From the NCBI GenBank assembly GCA_000697335.1, contig JNEM01009958.1:1-47509 (forward strand): a DNA stretch of 47,509 nucleotides, in the 5' to 3' direction. Positions 37,475-47,509 of this stretch are shown here, one piece after another (position 1 is the stretch's first letter; the number at the start of each line of letters is the position of its first letter). The notes beneath the pieces were generated by a model. That model did not search any database. It was not told the origin of the DNA and worked only from the letters and a program-made list of their open reading frames with translations. A program made the position numbers and the translations under genes. The stretch comes from Conidiobolus incongruus B7586 (taxonomy: Eukaryota; Entomophthoromycota; Entomophthoromycetes; Entomophthorales; Conidiobolaceae).

Positions 37475-39721
37475 TTTCCACCTTGGATTGAAATCAATCT
37501 TGGGAGAGAATTTATTTTAGTTGGAGAAATTGAATAATTATGGGCCAATTTATACATGAAATATATTTTGGCAATTGTTTAATTTTAATTGGTTTAAAAT
37601 GGCGATTTTGAAAATTAATAACTTCATTTAATAATAAATAGCATATATTAGTTGTTGGACGATAAAAATTATTATAACACCAGTGATGAGAGGTATTTTA
37701 ATAATGGTTATTTATTCAGTAATGATTTGAAATACCAGGAAGTTGGAAGTTCGAATGTCAGTACCAACTTTTAAAAATCAAATCACTGCTCAAAAATTCC
37801 AAAATTGAAAATTAAGCAAATATTGCTTGATAAAATTGTTAAATCTATGAATGTATTCAAATAATTAGGAATGTTCAAATTAATATATATATATATACCA
37901 AAAATTAATACAATATCTATAACAAAATTATTTTTTTTGAATAATTATAAAAAGCTACTATATCATTACCAATTTCCTATTGTTTTGAATATGTTATTCA
38001 GTTTTGAATTGGATAAATTCTATAAATGAATACCAATTGGTCTGATTAAGTTGTATTTTTTGAATAATATAACTCAACATTGGTATGGAAGGTAATTTTA
38101 TTGATACCCAATATATATATTGATGCTATTACTCTATTCTATCAACGAATATTAGCATAATTCTTAAAGTTTGAATTTTATTTAATCAAATTTCATTCAA
38201 ATTCCAAATTGGACAAAATTCCACCTCATATTAATTGAAAGGAAAATTATGTGAATTTTACTATTTCAAATATTTCAATTTTTTTATTTTTGTTCAAATC
38301 TATAATTGTCATTGTTATCTTATAATCATCCCACTTTTTTGTTGAAAATGAGTTTATATGTTATTACTTAATTTGGAAAATGTTTCGTAAAATCGTACAG
38401 CTCAAAATATATTTTAAAATAATGATAGTTTATAATATAGAAATCAATTATTGATATTATAATAAACTTACTGATTCAACCAACCATTTCAATCATACAA
38501 ATTAAATATAAAAATAATAAAAATATATTTCAATTTTACCAATATCAACAATGAATATATCCTAATTAATTACCACTAGAATGGCGAGATCACCAAATTC
38601 AGGTTGGAATTGTTTTTAGTGCTTCAAAATGGTACCTAAAATAATGTAAACTGAAACAAGTTTAAAACTTGAATCATTTATATTGAAATTATTGTTTCTT
38701 AATCTTTTGTTACGAATTGATTGGATCTTCCCTTTTTTATCCATTAGCTTAACTCGATAATTGATAGTATCAGTTATTGGTAGTAATATCGAAATATGGT
38801 GGTGGTGTAATGGTTAGTTATTGTATAGCCATTATAGATATTGATAGAATAATTTATATATTTTGAATAGAGTTTAATCGGAAATATATATTTTCAGATC
38901 GTAAACTATATCTGATCTAAATGAATAATACTGAATTTTAATGATACACTCAATCATAATATTGATCTAGTTTGAAATAATTTTAGATTTGAACTATAAT
39001 AAAAGATAAGGTTACAAAATAACTATATTAATTGATTATCATTGAAGCTATGAAAGTAATATTATAGCATCAATGTATGTATTAAAGAGATGCTGATTAC
39101 ACTCTATAATCAAAATTATAGGAATTAAATTTGAGATCAATTGTTAAATTACTTTTGTATTCAAAAAGGATTTGGAATTTTTTGTTATTAATAATTTGAG
39201 TTTCAATTGATACACTGCAATTTTAAATTAATAATCAAAAATTTATAAAAATTTTATTTCAAAATATTACTACCATTTTGTAGAATAAATCATTCAAAAA
39301 TATTTATATTGAAATAATTGATATTTCGAAGCATATAAAATATATATTACAATATTTCAAATTTTTATATCATAGTAATATATTTGAGTTTAAAGTTACT
39401 ACCATCTTTTACTTAAACAATTATTAATTTTGAACCAAATTGACCAATTAAAGTCAACCTCAGTTCGAAATTACCTTTGGCCATGATTGGCTAATGAAAT
39501 CTAACCGAGACTAAGTAATCCAATTAAATTAATTTTTCCTATCAAGATTTTCATTGTTTTTGGGATTAGATCATGGTTTTATTTTAAAACTTGAAAAATT
39601 GGTCATTATATATATAAGAAAAATATGATGAAGATTTGGGGATGGATATAAATTATCATAATAGTTCCCAAAGCTGATAATTTTTGAAATTTTTTGTTGA
39701 TAACTTGTAATATATCTAAGG
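37475..39721. other. AT-rich spacer between divergent genes
   Basis: This gap should contain the promoters of the orphan gene (minus) and the PAK gene (plus). It includes a short TA run at 37883-37897 and a tRNA A-box-like string near 38803-38818 that lacks the rest of a tRNA. Nothing else could be supported. Confidence 0.5.
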
Positions 39722-41834
39722 ATGCCTTGTGTTGACAACCGTCCAGAAGTGATTAAATCTGGTTACGTCGAAATTAAGCAATCCGGATTTAAAAATCGGA
39801 AATCAAAAGTGAGATATTTAGTGCTTGAAAATGATAATTTATATGTATTAAAAAATAACAACAGAGTAATTCCATTATATAAACCACCGTATAATATCAT
39901 ATTAATTCAATTCCATTAATAGGATAAAAGTGATTACAAAATGAAAATTAATTTAAAAGATATTCAAGATGTTGCTAGATGTGAGAATCAAATGTATTGC
40001 TTTAAAATTATTTTGAAAAATTATTTCTTGACTTTGAATTTTAATAACGATGAAGAGCTGTTCAATTGGATGGATAGTATTTATGAAGTATTTTATATTT
40101 ATCATTGTCTTATTCAGAATCTTATCAATGCTGATTGTTTTAGTTATCTCCATTATCCACTGCATCACAGCCAACTAACTTCACCCATAATACTCACGTT
40201 ACCTTTGATATGGAATCGAAATCTTTTCAAGTATGCATTGACTGAATAATCATCAATAAAATTATTAGTTAATATTATGTAGGGATTACCCGACGAATGG
40301 AATCAAATATTGCAATCATCATCTATAACTAAGGAAGAATATTCTGCCAATCCTCAAGCCGTGATTGAAGCATTGGATTTCTTCACCAACCAAAGAAAAT
40401 TAGACGATGAGGAGACGGAAAAGAGTCCCATCGAATTGACGAGCACGCATTCCAGTGATATGACCATGGTCAATCATGACGATGATTTAGTTGAAAAGAT
40501 GGACAATGGAATGAACCTTAATAGCACCGAAAAGGTAATCGTATCAATATGGTTAATTGCTTTATATTAATCTAATTACCCTTAACAGAAGGATTTAATG
40601 GTCAATCAAAATATCACTTTAACCAAGTTAACCGATTCCAATTCTAAAAAGGGTAAAAAATCTAAAAACAATGATTTAACTACCGAGGAATTGATACTAG
40701 AACTTTGTAATTTATCATGAATTCATCTTTAATTAATATGTATTAATCCCTATTATAGCTAAACTTGTTAATAATTCACCTTTGGAATCTGTTTATTTGG
40801 CCCAAGATCAAATTGGACAAGGGTAATCAGAAAATCATATTATTTGAATTGAAGTCTAATTATGTGATAAAATAGAGCATGTGGTAAAGTATTCAAAGGA
40901 AAGGGGATTAAAAACGAGAAGGCAGTCGCAATGAAGAAAATTAAGCTGAGCCAACAGAAGAAAAAATTAATGATCCTGAATGAGGTTCAGACAATGAAAC
41001 AAGTTCAGCATCCAAATATAGTGAATTTCCTGGACTGTTTCCTGGAAAATCAAAATGACTTGTGGGTGATCATGGAATTGATGACTGGAGGCTCTCTGAC
41101 TGAAATTATTGAGAAGTGTGATTTATCCGAAGAGCATATGGCCAATATATGTTTCCAAGTAATCCTTTCCTATTATTAGTATTTATTATATTGTAATTAA
41201 TGATACTATTATTTAGATGTGTGAAGGATTATCGTTCCTCCATAGTAAACATATTATTCATCGAGATATCAAGAGTGATAATGTTCTATTAAATGATCAA
41301 GGAGTGACTAAAATCAGTAATAAATTTGAACCTTATTTTAGCTTGATTATTTATCAAATCATTTATTTAGCTGATTTTGGATTCTGTACTCTGGTAAGTA
41401 ATTCTTCCAAGAAAAGAGGTACTATGGTCGGTACACCTTATTGGATGGCTCCCGAAGTGGTTAAACAGAAGCATTATAACCAAAAAGTCGATATCTGGTC
41501 CTTGGGTATAATGATCATTGAAATGATTGAAAAGGAACCACCTTACCTGGATGAAGATCCCATAAAAGCACTATACTTGATTGCTACCAATGGAATGCCT
41601 ATTTTAAAACAACCTAGCAAAATATCTGATACTTTAAAACACTTTATGGGTCTTTGTCTTAGTGTAGATGTAGCTTATCGATCAACTGCTGATGAATTGA
41701 TACAGGTGACAAAATATTAGCTTTAATTATTATACACCATTTACTAAATATTCTTACAGCATCCGTTCCTCAAACAGAAATGCTCCGCAGAAGAAATGAA
41801 GAGACTAGTAAGACAAACTACGACTTTAAGCTAG
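39722..41834 (+). CDS. p21-activated protein kinase with PH and CRIB domains (Cla4-type)
   Basis: Ten exons (39722-39865, 39923-40087, 40144-40230, 40283-40534, 40589-40706, 40759-40822, 40876-41158, 41217-41316, 41371-41705, 41760-41834) total 1623 nt, 540 residues, every phase matching. A PH domain covers about 10-103 ([12 protein letters not shown]... WMDSIY) and should bind phosphoinositides. The CRIB motif follows directly, S111-Q-P-T-x-F116-x-H118-x-x-H121-V, which binds GTP-loaded Cdc42/Rac. The kinase domain begins near 274: IGQGACGKVF, K297, HRDIKSDN with D388, DFG at 406, GTPYWMAPE ending at 433. This PH-CRIB-kinase order is the Cla4/Skm1/Shk2 group controlling polarity and septins. 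The linker between CRIB and kinase is only about 140 residues, so the protein is shorter than ascomycete Cla4 (over 800). Exon 8's 54-nt downstream intron has no in-frame stop. Confidence 0.92.
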
Positions 41835-42809
41835 TATGCGTTTTTTCATTTTCATAATGAAATTAAAAAACTAGGATCATCGAATTAAGCATATACCATA
41901 TTAAATTAGTATTAATTCAATAAAGAACTAACATGGCTATTAATTCTGGTTAAATAAACTTCTCTTTAGTTCAAATATAGAAAAATTTCAATGACAACTT
42001 TTTTAATAAGATCTATTTTGGAAAACTTTTATTTGATAAGATATTTAAAACCACATTTATCTTTTAATTTTATATTAATGAGAAATTTGGCAAAATTTGA
42101 ATCACAATAATTTCAAATTATTTTGCAATATAAATTTCAATCACAAATGAACAAATTTATTAAGCAAATTAAATTCCAATCAAGTACATGCCCATACATA
42201 TATATATATATATATATATCATTAATTATTATGAATGAAATATATAAAAACTATTTTCAAGAATATGCGAATATTATCACTGAATAAATTGTGACAGAAT
42301 GCAGTTAATTTTATACATATGATTAATAAATGATGATTTTTATTATAATAAATTCACGCATTAAATCATTTATTGATATGATGTCAAAATTGTTCAGTTT
42401 TAAGACTGTAGGTTTTATATTTTGATAAGTCAATATTGGAATTAATTCTTAAACTTTAAACAAGACTATTACATATTCTTCACCATAGAATTCTCAATTC
42501 TACTAATATATATGTAAATCAATAATTGAATTATGCTACATTACTTGATTAACAATGTATTGTCTAAATATTGATAAAAAATCAATTATTTAAAGCTGAA
42601 TCGATTTGTGAATCATTTCATTGAATCATATATGACATATATTTTTTAATCCTCAAGATATCTATCATTCTTACAAATGATATAAAAATATATCAAAATA
42701 TAATATGTATAAAACTTAATTATTACATCACCATTATTATATAATTGATACAAATTGGTTAGTCAATTATGATTTAATGCTTCAAGAAAGAGAATAGCCC
42801 TTTAATCAT
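41835..42809. other. AT-rich spacer between convergent genes
   Basis: This DNA holds the 3' ends of the PAK gene (plus) and NOT2 gene (minus). It contains a TA microsatellite at 42198-42219. No open frame or other structure stands out. Confidence 0.5.
42198..42219. repeat. TA dinucleotide microsatellite
   Basis: Eleven uninterrupted TA/AT units in the spacer downstream of the PAK gene. Confidence 0.85.
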
Positions 42810-44534
42810 TTATTGAAAATCTCTACCCGACCTAGTGTGAGGAGCATGACTTGAATCAGAGGCCAGATGATGGTTACCAACAATATGAGGTTGAGAAAAG
42901 GAGGAGTTCATTGAATTGTTCATATATATTGATTGATTACTCCCTAATACCCCTTGTTGAAACTGGGATTGAGGAAGATTCGGCGGGAAATGGGAATTGT
43001 GGAGTGCTTGCTGTTGCTTTAACAATTGCATTTGAAGCTGGTATTCTTGAGGGGTTATCACTTGATTCGTTAAGTAATTAGAACTACCACTGCCACCATG
43101 ATGACCTACTCCTCCCGAAATTCCTGCGCCATTGACAAATTGACTGGACTGAAGGCCAGAATACTGATATTGAGATTGGTGGTAATTTGACCTATCTAAA
43201 ACATACTCGGGTAACACTGTGAAGGTTTCTGTTCTAGTTTTCCATATTTTAATATCAAATATGAGACAGTCGGTGAGCTCAAAACCATTTCCCCTGGGAA
43301 TAGGGTCGGTTTCAGCATCAGGTAAAAACCATAATTTGAAAGGAATATAATATTTCCAATTTCGAATTAATAAATGTTGGGCTGCTAGTTCTTGAAGATT
43401 ATCTTGGGGAATGTTGTAAAATATATAAAAAAGGGTAGCATCAGAAAATAGAGGAATTTTTACAGCAGGAGAAGTGATGTTAACCATTTTATAGCATTCT
43501 GGAAGCGTGAAAGGCGGATCAATAGGAGGGTTTGGTGGAGGAGGTGCATTTTCCGTCCAAGGAGAGGTGAAGTTTTGATGCAAGCTAAAATATGAAATTA
43601 AACAATGATATATATATATATATATATATATATGGATAGAAAATTTGAATTACTTGCGAGACTCGGTATCTAAATCAAGCTTCTTTAAATCAACCCCTAA
43701 GGCTAATAAATTTACTATAGGATCTTCTTTTTTCACCACAGAGCTAAGATAATCTAAGCCATAGTAAGAAAAATCTTGATCCTGGTTTTCTTCTTGCTTT
43801 CGAAGACCGGCAGAAGCTTTGAGGGCATAGCTCGTCTAGGAAAATAAAATTAGATAAAACATAAAAGTTTTTGCAATATAGGTAAACCTGTTCAGCTTCT
43901 GATGATACTGAACCATTAGATTTAGAATGTACTAAAAACAATATAAATTATAATTCAGGAAAATACTAGGATTTGGTTAATTTTACTTGTATTTTTATTT
44001 TCAGAAGATTTTGAACCTATATAAAAAATATATTTAGTAAAATTATAGAATTGAAAAGTCATTATTAATACCTAAATCTTGAGAGTTAGGAACTGGCGAA
44101 CGTGTATTAGCCTGGTTATTGCTGGAGGGTTGAAGAGGAAAATTATCTTTATGAGAATCGCTTTGAAAATGAGAATTATTCACTCCGTTACCACCTAGAG
44201 AAGGAAAATCTGAAAGATTTAAACCTTCACTAGGATTTGAAGAACCCATGTTTTTAAATAGGTTGGCTCCTACCCAATTAGCTTTGAAAAAATCAATGAG
44301 TGAAACAATGGAAGAAAAGGGAGAATTTACTTGATCGAGATGCCATTTTAGATTGTGGTCCTTGAGCAGTATTTTTAAATATTAGATTAGAAGATAATAA
44401 AGACTCAGTTCCTGAAGTTACGCCAGCTTAAAATTATTAACTTGACTTTAATATTTTCACAATATTTTTCATTTCATAATACCTGTAGTTTGAAAACGAT
44501 TTCCACCGTTTGACTTTAAATTATTATTAGGCAT
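42810..44534 (-). CDS. NOT2: CCR4-NOT complex subunit NOT2 (CNOT2/Cdc36)
   Basis: Seven exons on the minus strand, 44534-44483, 44426-44331, 44281-44072, 44016-43987, 43931-43888, 43835-43654 and 43584-42810, total 1389 nt, 462 residues, with consistent phases. The N-terminal part has the LNLSDFPSLGG motif typical of NOT2. Next comes YGLDYLSSVVKKEDP and LLALGVDLKKLDLD, the pre-NOT-box linker that in other species leads to 'SPW'. The NOT box itself runs from about residue 230 to 330 and includes VKIPLFSDATLFYIFYNIP, LAAQHLLIRNWKYYIPFKLW and a final WKTRTETFTVL strand. NOT2 pairs with NOT3/5 in the NOT module that links deadenylation to transcription and translation. After the NOT box there is an added tail of about 130 residues rich in Gln, Ser, His and Asn. 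Two exons are very short (30 and 44 nt). Confidence 0.92.
43608..43633. repeat. TA microsatellite inside a NOT2 intron
   Basis: Thirteen TA units fill the middle of the 69-nt last intron of NOT2 (43585-43653). The repeat makes up more than a third of the intron, so length changes would directly change intron size. Confidence 0.85.
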
Positions 44535-45855
44535 TAAATATCAGTTAAACTAATATTTTGTCGACTAAAATATCCTACTTTCGTTTTAAATCTATAAAAA
44601 TCTATTTCAACAGTAATTAATTAATATTTTGCTGTTAATAAAAGTAATTATATTTTATATATCTTTACTTTTATAAATTTCAAAATTTAATGAAAAAGAA
44701 TTAAAAGTCAAGAAAGTTGCTCAATAAACCATTAATCTTGTTAATCAAATCACGTGATTATTTCTTCAATATATGACGAATTTAAATATTTTTCCCATAA
44801 ATCATTTGACAGTGAATTTTAATCTAAACAATTAATTTCAATGGATCATTTTGAGAAAAAGAAATAAAAAATTTATTGAATACCAATACATAATAAGCAC
44901 CTAGACAACTAAAAGCAACAAATACTAACATAAAAAGAAACCCAAAAGTACTGACCCATTAACAACATAAATCTGACGGTTCAAAAGTTATATGCCAATA
45001 TTATATTAGGTATTGATATTATTGCCTTTAGAAGAACTAATGTAAACTTTATTATTGTTGATATATCAAGCCTATACTTTTCTGATAGTAAATTAGATCG
45101 ACCAATCAAACAAACCAATCAATTTCAAGCCAAAGTTTAATTATTATTATTATTATTAAGTCAAAAATATATAAAATTTAAAACTACTAATAATGCTTTT
45201 AAACTTGGTAAAAAATTATTAAAGATTTAAATTCTTAAGAAATATCATTCTGCCTTACTTGAAGATTATAAAGTCAATAAAATTAAATTCGCTTTTAAAT
45301 AATCATTTTATCTTATATTATTTTTAAATAGAACTTCATTATATTATTTACCCAACAATAATTTAAATAAAAAAATTTAATAATAAAAAGAATTAGGATT
45401 AATATTTTTAAATTAATAAATAATAATCTTAATTTAAGATTATTTAATTTAGCTTATCATTCTTAATATTAATTTAAATAATACAATTTTAAAAATTATT
45501 TCCAATAGCTATATTAATAATTACCTTAATATTATCCAAAATCAAATTATATTATAAGATTAAATAATAATAAATAAAATTGCCAGCTATTTTAAAAAAA
45601 TATATTAAATATTGATAAATTAACTATTCAGAGCTAATACAAAAAATTTATCTAAAATATAATAGAATTATTTTTAAAAAGCTTAAATAAAAATAAAACA
45701 AAATCATTAAAGACTATAAAATAATAAACTTTAACTGGAATAAATAAGTTTTAAATAAATTTTTTTTTAAAACAAATACTATACACTATAGAGTTTTATA
45801 TTGAAAAATATATTGAAATTTATCAAACTTATATTACTTTTTTAAAATATATATA
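44535..45855. other. Spacer with strongly G/C-depleted stretch, possibly a transposon relic
   Basis: The first 600 bases are ordinary AT-rich spacer containing the NOT2 promoter and an ATT repeat at 45140-45158. From about 45160 to 45840 G and C are extremely scarce, more than in most other spacers of the window, and the texture resembles the neighbouring dead Tc1 element. It may be a second, older mobile-element relic, but no family could be recognised and no ends were found. Confidence 0.35.
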
Positions 45856-46060
45856 CACTAGCCCACAAAAGTGAGTCATAAAATAAAAATCACTTATATA
45901 TTTACCTGTAACTTAAACAATTCTTAACTAAATTAATTTAAATTAAAGTATATAATTAAGGTATATTACCTGATTATAATTGGTTATATTTAATTATATT
46001 TAATATATTATTTGTTAATATATCAAATCTTAAATTTTAAATAGGGTGAGTCATAAATTT
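45856..46060 (+). repeat. Left terminal inverted repeat of the Tc1 element (205 bp)
   Basis: This repeat pairs with 47224-47428 on the other strand. The outer end holds GTGAGTCATAAAA (45871-45883) and a second copy, GTGAGTCATAAATTT, lies at 46046-46060, 175 bp further in. The part between also matches, for example a shared TTAATTTAAATTAAA block. This is the long-TIR, IR/DR arrangement known from Sleeping Beauty-like elements. Confidence 0.8.
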
Positions 46061-47223
46061 GCAAGTTTAAGAGTTAAAAGGGTATATAAAACAAACATTA
46101 CTTAAATCTTTTTTTTATTAAATTATATATATATACTAATATTATTATTGTAAATTATTATTTTAAATAATATTAGTATTAAAATACTTAAATCCCTCTC
46201 TAAAAAAATTCACTTGTATATTAATTAACTTTATAATGAAGATAAATCAATTTATAAGATTATTAGAATTATTAGTGCTAGCTAGTTTATTATAGCTAGG
46301 GTTGTTAAAAATTATAGTAAAGATATATTTAAACCTAAACTTAAGTGTGCTAGGATTATAAATAAATATGATGAAAAGTATATTTATAGGTTAGTTAATA
46401 TAGGTAAATATAATATTGCTATAGAAATATAAAAAGAATTATAAGACTATATAAGAATATTAATTAGTATTAATACTATTATATATACTTTACATTGTAA
46501 TAGATACTACTTACACTTTAAAAAAATACCCCTAACTAAAGAAGTCCTACTATAAAACCAGGTAGGAGTTTAAATATCACCACTAAAGTTAAACTAAAAC
46601 TAATTAAAGTAAGGTTATTTAGTTTAATAAAATAAAAATATATTTTAATAAATCTAATAGAAAAGCTAGATGTTTTAGAAAAGATAAAAAACTACTTTGT
46701 GACTATTATATTATTTCAACCCAAAAATATAATGATGGGTCAATTATAATTTAAAGATATATATTATCTTCTAGTGTAAGGTATCTTTGTAAAATTGATA
46801 AGGGAATTAATGTTAAGATATATTAAAATATTTTAAATAATAAATTAAAAAAAACTATTGAATAGTATAGGTTAAATAAACCAGATGTTATTTTCCAATA
46901 AGATAATACCTTTTGTTATACTATTATTTCTATTACCAAATAGTTTTAAAATAATAAAATAATAGTTATAAAGTAGCTTCTTTAATCCTTTAACCTTAAT
47001 CTAATTAAACACCTTTGGGATCAGTTAAAAAAAATAGTTAAAGCATTCCCATTAGCAAAAAATTTAAATAAGCTTTAAGAATATATTTAAGAAGCTTAGA
47101 ACAAAATTAATCCTTCTTAATATAAAAAGTTAATTGACTCTATACCTTATAAACTTAAAGAAATTAGGAAAGTAAAAGGTAGATATACTAAATTTTAATT
47201 TTCTTTCTATAACCAAAATATAT

Positions 47224-47428
47224 AAATTTATAACTTATCTTAAGTAAAATTTAAATTTTAATATATCAATTAAAAGTTAATATAATTAGATCAAATATAC
47301 TTAATTATAAATAAATAATATAAGTTTATTATATGTTTTAATTTAAATTAATTTGATTAAGAATTAATAAAGTTATTGATAATAATATATATAATTATAA
47401 TTTTATGACTCATTTTTATAGGCTAATA
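47224..47428 (-). repeat. Right terminal inverted repeat of the Tc1 element (205 bp)
   Basis: The reverse complement aligns with the left repeat over its whole length. The outer direct-repeat copy is at 47401-47413 and the inner copy at 47224-47240, again 175 bp apart. The 17-base inner copies on the two sides differ at four places, all of them A/G or C/T transitions. Confidence 0.78.
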
Positions 47429-47509
47429 TATATATATAAATTAAAAAAGAATTATATATTATTTTATAATATAAATAATTAAAATATTTTGTAATTAAAA
47501 ATAAATAAA

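Larger units (their letters stand above)
45856..47428 (+). mobile_element. Degenerate Tc1/mariner DNA transposon
   Basis: A 1573-bp element flanked by TA on both sides (45854-45855 and 47429-47430), the target duplication of this superfamily. Ends are CACTAGCCCACAAAAGTGAG and, on the other strand, TATTAGCCTATAAAAATGAG. Between the long terminal repeats lies a transposase remnant on the plus strand, about 46200-47198, recognisable by an FQ-x-DNT segment (46892-46910) and LNLIKHLWDQLKK near 46990-47033, which correspond to the QQDNAPxH and SPDLNPIExLWxELK motifs of Tc1 enzymes. The frame carries many stops, nearly all TAA or TAG. The third catalytic acid reads AAA (Lys) where Glu is expected, and the first (VI-stop-FN region near 46616-46631) reads Asn. 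Nearly all differences look like C-to-T or G-to-A changes. The element cannot encode an active transposase. Confidence 0.88.

Noticed and set aside
37740-37775. GTTCGAAT string resembling a tRNA B box
   Set aside because: The flanking bases do not form a T-stem and there is no upstream A box or acceptor stem.
38803-38870. tRNA-like A-box string (TGGTGTAATGGTTAG)
   Set aside because: It resembles a tRNA D-arm, but no anticodon stem, T-arm or matching acceptor stem follows within the expected distance.
41395-41420. GTAAGT within the PAK exon at 41395 as a splice donor
   Set aside because: The following residues ([21 protein letters not shown] region) match the PAK activation segment, so this stretch is coding.
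42198-42219. TA run as a CRISPR or satellite array
   Set aside because: It is a simple dinucleotide microsatellite, with no longer repeat unit or spacers anywhere in the window.

Overview
The window looks like nuclear DNA of an AT-rich fungus. Genes have short GT-AG introns (mostly about 50-170 nt), coding GC is far above that of the intergenic DNA, and long gaps are almost pure A/T. The gene set mixes core fungal genes (a Rim15/Greatwall-type kinase, a PH-CRIB-kinase PAK of the Cla4 type, the CCR4-NOT subunit NOT2, a secreted dipeptidyl-peptidase V) with genes typical of animals and early-diverging fungi but rare in Dikarya (GDP-L-fucose synthase, an MFSD10-like transporter, an ITFG1/TIP-like FG-GAP protein, a GLTSCR1-domain protein, a TFE-like bHLH). 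This suggests a zygomycete-grade or other early-diverging fungus. The lineage is inference and no species is claimed.

Layout, left to right: 3.6 kb of AT-rich spacer; a large Rim15-like kinase (+, 3579-9880); an MFSD10-like transporter (+, 10608-12091) convergent with a four-exon GLTSCR1-domain gene (-, 12305-13819); a spacer; a bHLH factor (-, 17694-18722); a spacer with only weak small ORFs; a secreted double-psi beta-barrel protein (-, 22215-22682); ribulose-phosphate 3-epimerase with a 13-nt exon (+, 24096-25094) convergent with dipeptidyl-peptidase V (-, 25795-27819); a long spacer with one doubtful small secreted ORF; GDP-L-fucose synthase (+, 31207-32322) followed by a membrane RING-H2 protein (+, 32524-34134); an ITFG1-like gene that is interrupted (-, 34207-36324) with an orphan gene ending 4 nt before its ATG (-, 36329-37474); a compact PAK kinase in ten exons (+, 39722-41834); NOT2 in seven exons (-, 42810-44534); and a dead Tc1/mariner element with 205-bp inverted repeats (45856-47428).

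There is no operon and no obvious multi-gene pathway. Themes are nutrient and cell-polarity signalling (Rim15, PAK), transcription and mRNA control (bHLH, GLTSCR1, NOT2), and the secretory/endomembrane system (DPP V, barrel protein, RING, ITFG1-like). Exon structures were built by hand by matching splice sites, phase and family resemblance. For every multi-exon gene except the ITFG1-like one, the sum of exons is a multiple of three with an open frame. No tRNA, rRNA, CRISPR or convincing new multi-gene system was seen. The most unusual items are the interrupted ITFG1-like gene with its abutting orphan, and the long-TIR Tc1 relic whose decay is dominated by C-to-T/G-to-A changes.
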